Source of the DNA: Chryseobacterium gleum
GTDB lineage: Bacteria; Bacteroidota; Bacteroidia; Flavobacteriales_D; Sanyastnellaceae
Reading direction: 5' to 3'
Assembly (NCBI GenBank): GCA_945881835.1
Contig: CAMCVP010000012.1
Span: forward strand, 1-60,849
DNA length: 60,849 nucleotides
Both the position numbers and the translations under genes were made by a program. Below the pieces are notes generated by a model. The model saw only the letters and a list, made by a program, of their open reading frames with translations. It ran no database searches and had not been told where the DNA came from. Positions 60,590 to 60,849 of this stretch are shown here, one piece after another (position 1 is the stretch's first letter; each line of letters starts with the position of its first letter).

Positions 60590-60849
60590 CACACTTTGTG
60601 TGATGACGCAACGGAGTTGCGATGACCGCGGAGCGGATGACACCGTAGGTGATGACAAACTTCGTTTGATGACGATTTACAATCGATGACGAACAAGTTC
60701 GATGACCGCTTCGCGGAGCGTCATCCACGCAGTGGTCATCCGGAACGGTCATCCCGCAGGGTAATCCACGCAGTGGTCATCCGGAACGGTCATCCCGCAG
60801 GGTAATCCACGCAGTGGTCATCCGGAACGGTCATCCCGCAGGGTAATCC
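60590..60849. repeat. Small-hairpin array, GATGAC turning to GTCATC, running off the window end
   Basis: Left half, linker GATGAC: ACACA-CTT-TGTGT, GCAAC-GGA-GTTGC, CGC-GGA-GCG, ACC-GTA-GGT, AAAC-TTC-GTTT, GATT-TAC-AATC, GAAC-AA-GTTC, then the central CGC-rich unit. Right half, linker GTCATC: CAC-GCA-GTG, CG-GAA-CG, CCC-GCA-GGG, repeated as a 41-bp block that starts at 60725, 60766 and 60807 and continues past the edge. The central portion matches 53067-53205 closely. Confidence 0.9.

Noticed and set aside
60516-60752. N-terminal extension of the TetR protein into the hairpin array
   Set aside because: The extra residues come from repeat DNA and a good -7 box lies directly before the TTG at 60525.

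Overview
This 60.8 kb window comes from a member of the Bacteroidota, probably Flavobacteriales; the species cannot be named from sequence alone. Pointers are lipoproteins with short Bacteroidota-type signal peptides, many secreted proteins ending in type IX secretion (T9SS) sorting domains, TAnnTTTG promoter boxes, weak Shine-Dalgarno signals, a heavy-metal TonB receptor with its HYC_CC_PP and HMA partners, and PqqD/HPr-kinase-like genes. No rRNA, tRNA or CRISPR array was seen.

Layout. 1-944: AT-rich foreign DNA with a truncated tyrosine recombinase, abutting a comM gene cut in its conserved core. 2160-3313: phnA-like and gmhA genes. 3332-13698: a tightly packed leftward operon for a beta-glucan-type polysaccharide (GH16-like lipoprotein, GH3, two glycan-binding lipoproteins, two outer-membrane barrels, a clan GH-A glycosidase), with no SusC/SusD. 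13831-22807: three secreted proteins built from cysteine-pinned CBM48/20-like repeats plus a GH16 laminarinase-like enzyme, around a Nudix/winged-helix regulator whose Nudix box is degenerate. The three CBM genes have the same promoter layout with a TTGT-N7-ACAA palindrome between the -33 and -7 boxes, and a further copy lies beside the regulator gene. 22921-25655: ALDH7-type dehydrogenase and a thioredoxin-like protein. 25725-28916: metal-uptake genes. 28943-40537: a large T9SS protein and housekeeping genes (hemH, yicC-gmk-nadD, ogt, rfbD, an ABC permease). 40967-42004: HTH-Fic protein. 42316-48907: a small conserved-looking peptide and a 2106-residue fibronectin-type-III adhesin. 49288-52947: PqqD-like, HPr-kinase-like, S24/S26-peptidase-like, nucleotidyltransferase and CPBP-protease genes, resembling the tailoring half of lasso-peptide clusters without the core cyclase. 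53990-60525: a TetR-regulated tripartite RND efflux operon.

The most unusual feature is a set of arrays of tiny hairpins (stem mostly 2-5 bp, usually a three-base loop) separated by a fixed short linker, for example GATGAC. In several arrays the linker flips to its reverse complement (GTCATC) partway. Different arrays use different linkers. One lies inside a coding sequence, where it encodes a four-residue repeat, and one supplies the C-terminal tail of another protein. Near-identical arrays differ mainly in the loop bases and in gain or loss of whole units. The arrays flank the Fic gene and one of two four-helix-bundle genes. A second repeat family (CATTCT-rich, inverted) brackets the ogt gene and the other four-helix-bundle gene as two cassette-like units. 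I know of no described element with this architecture.
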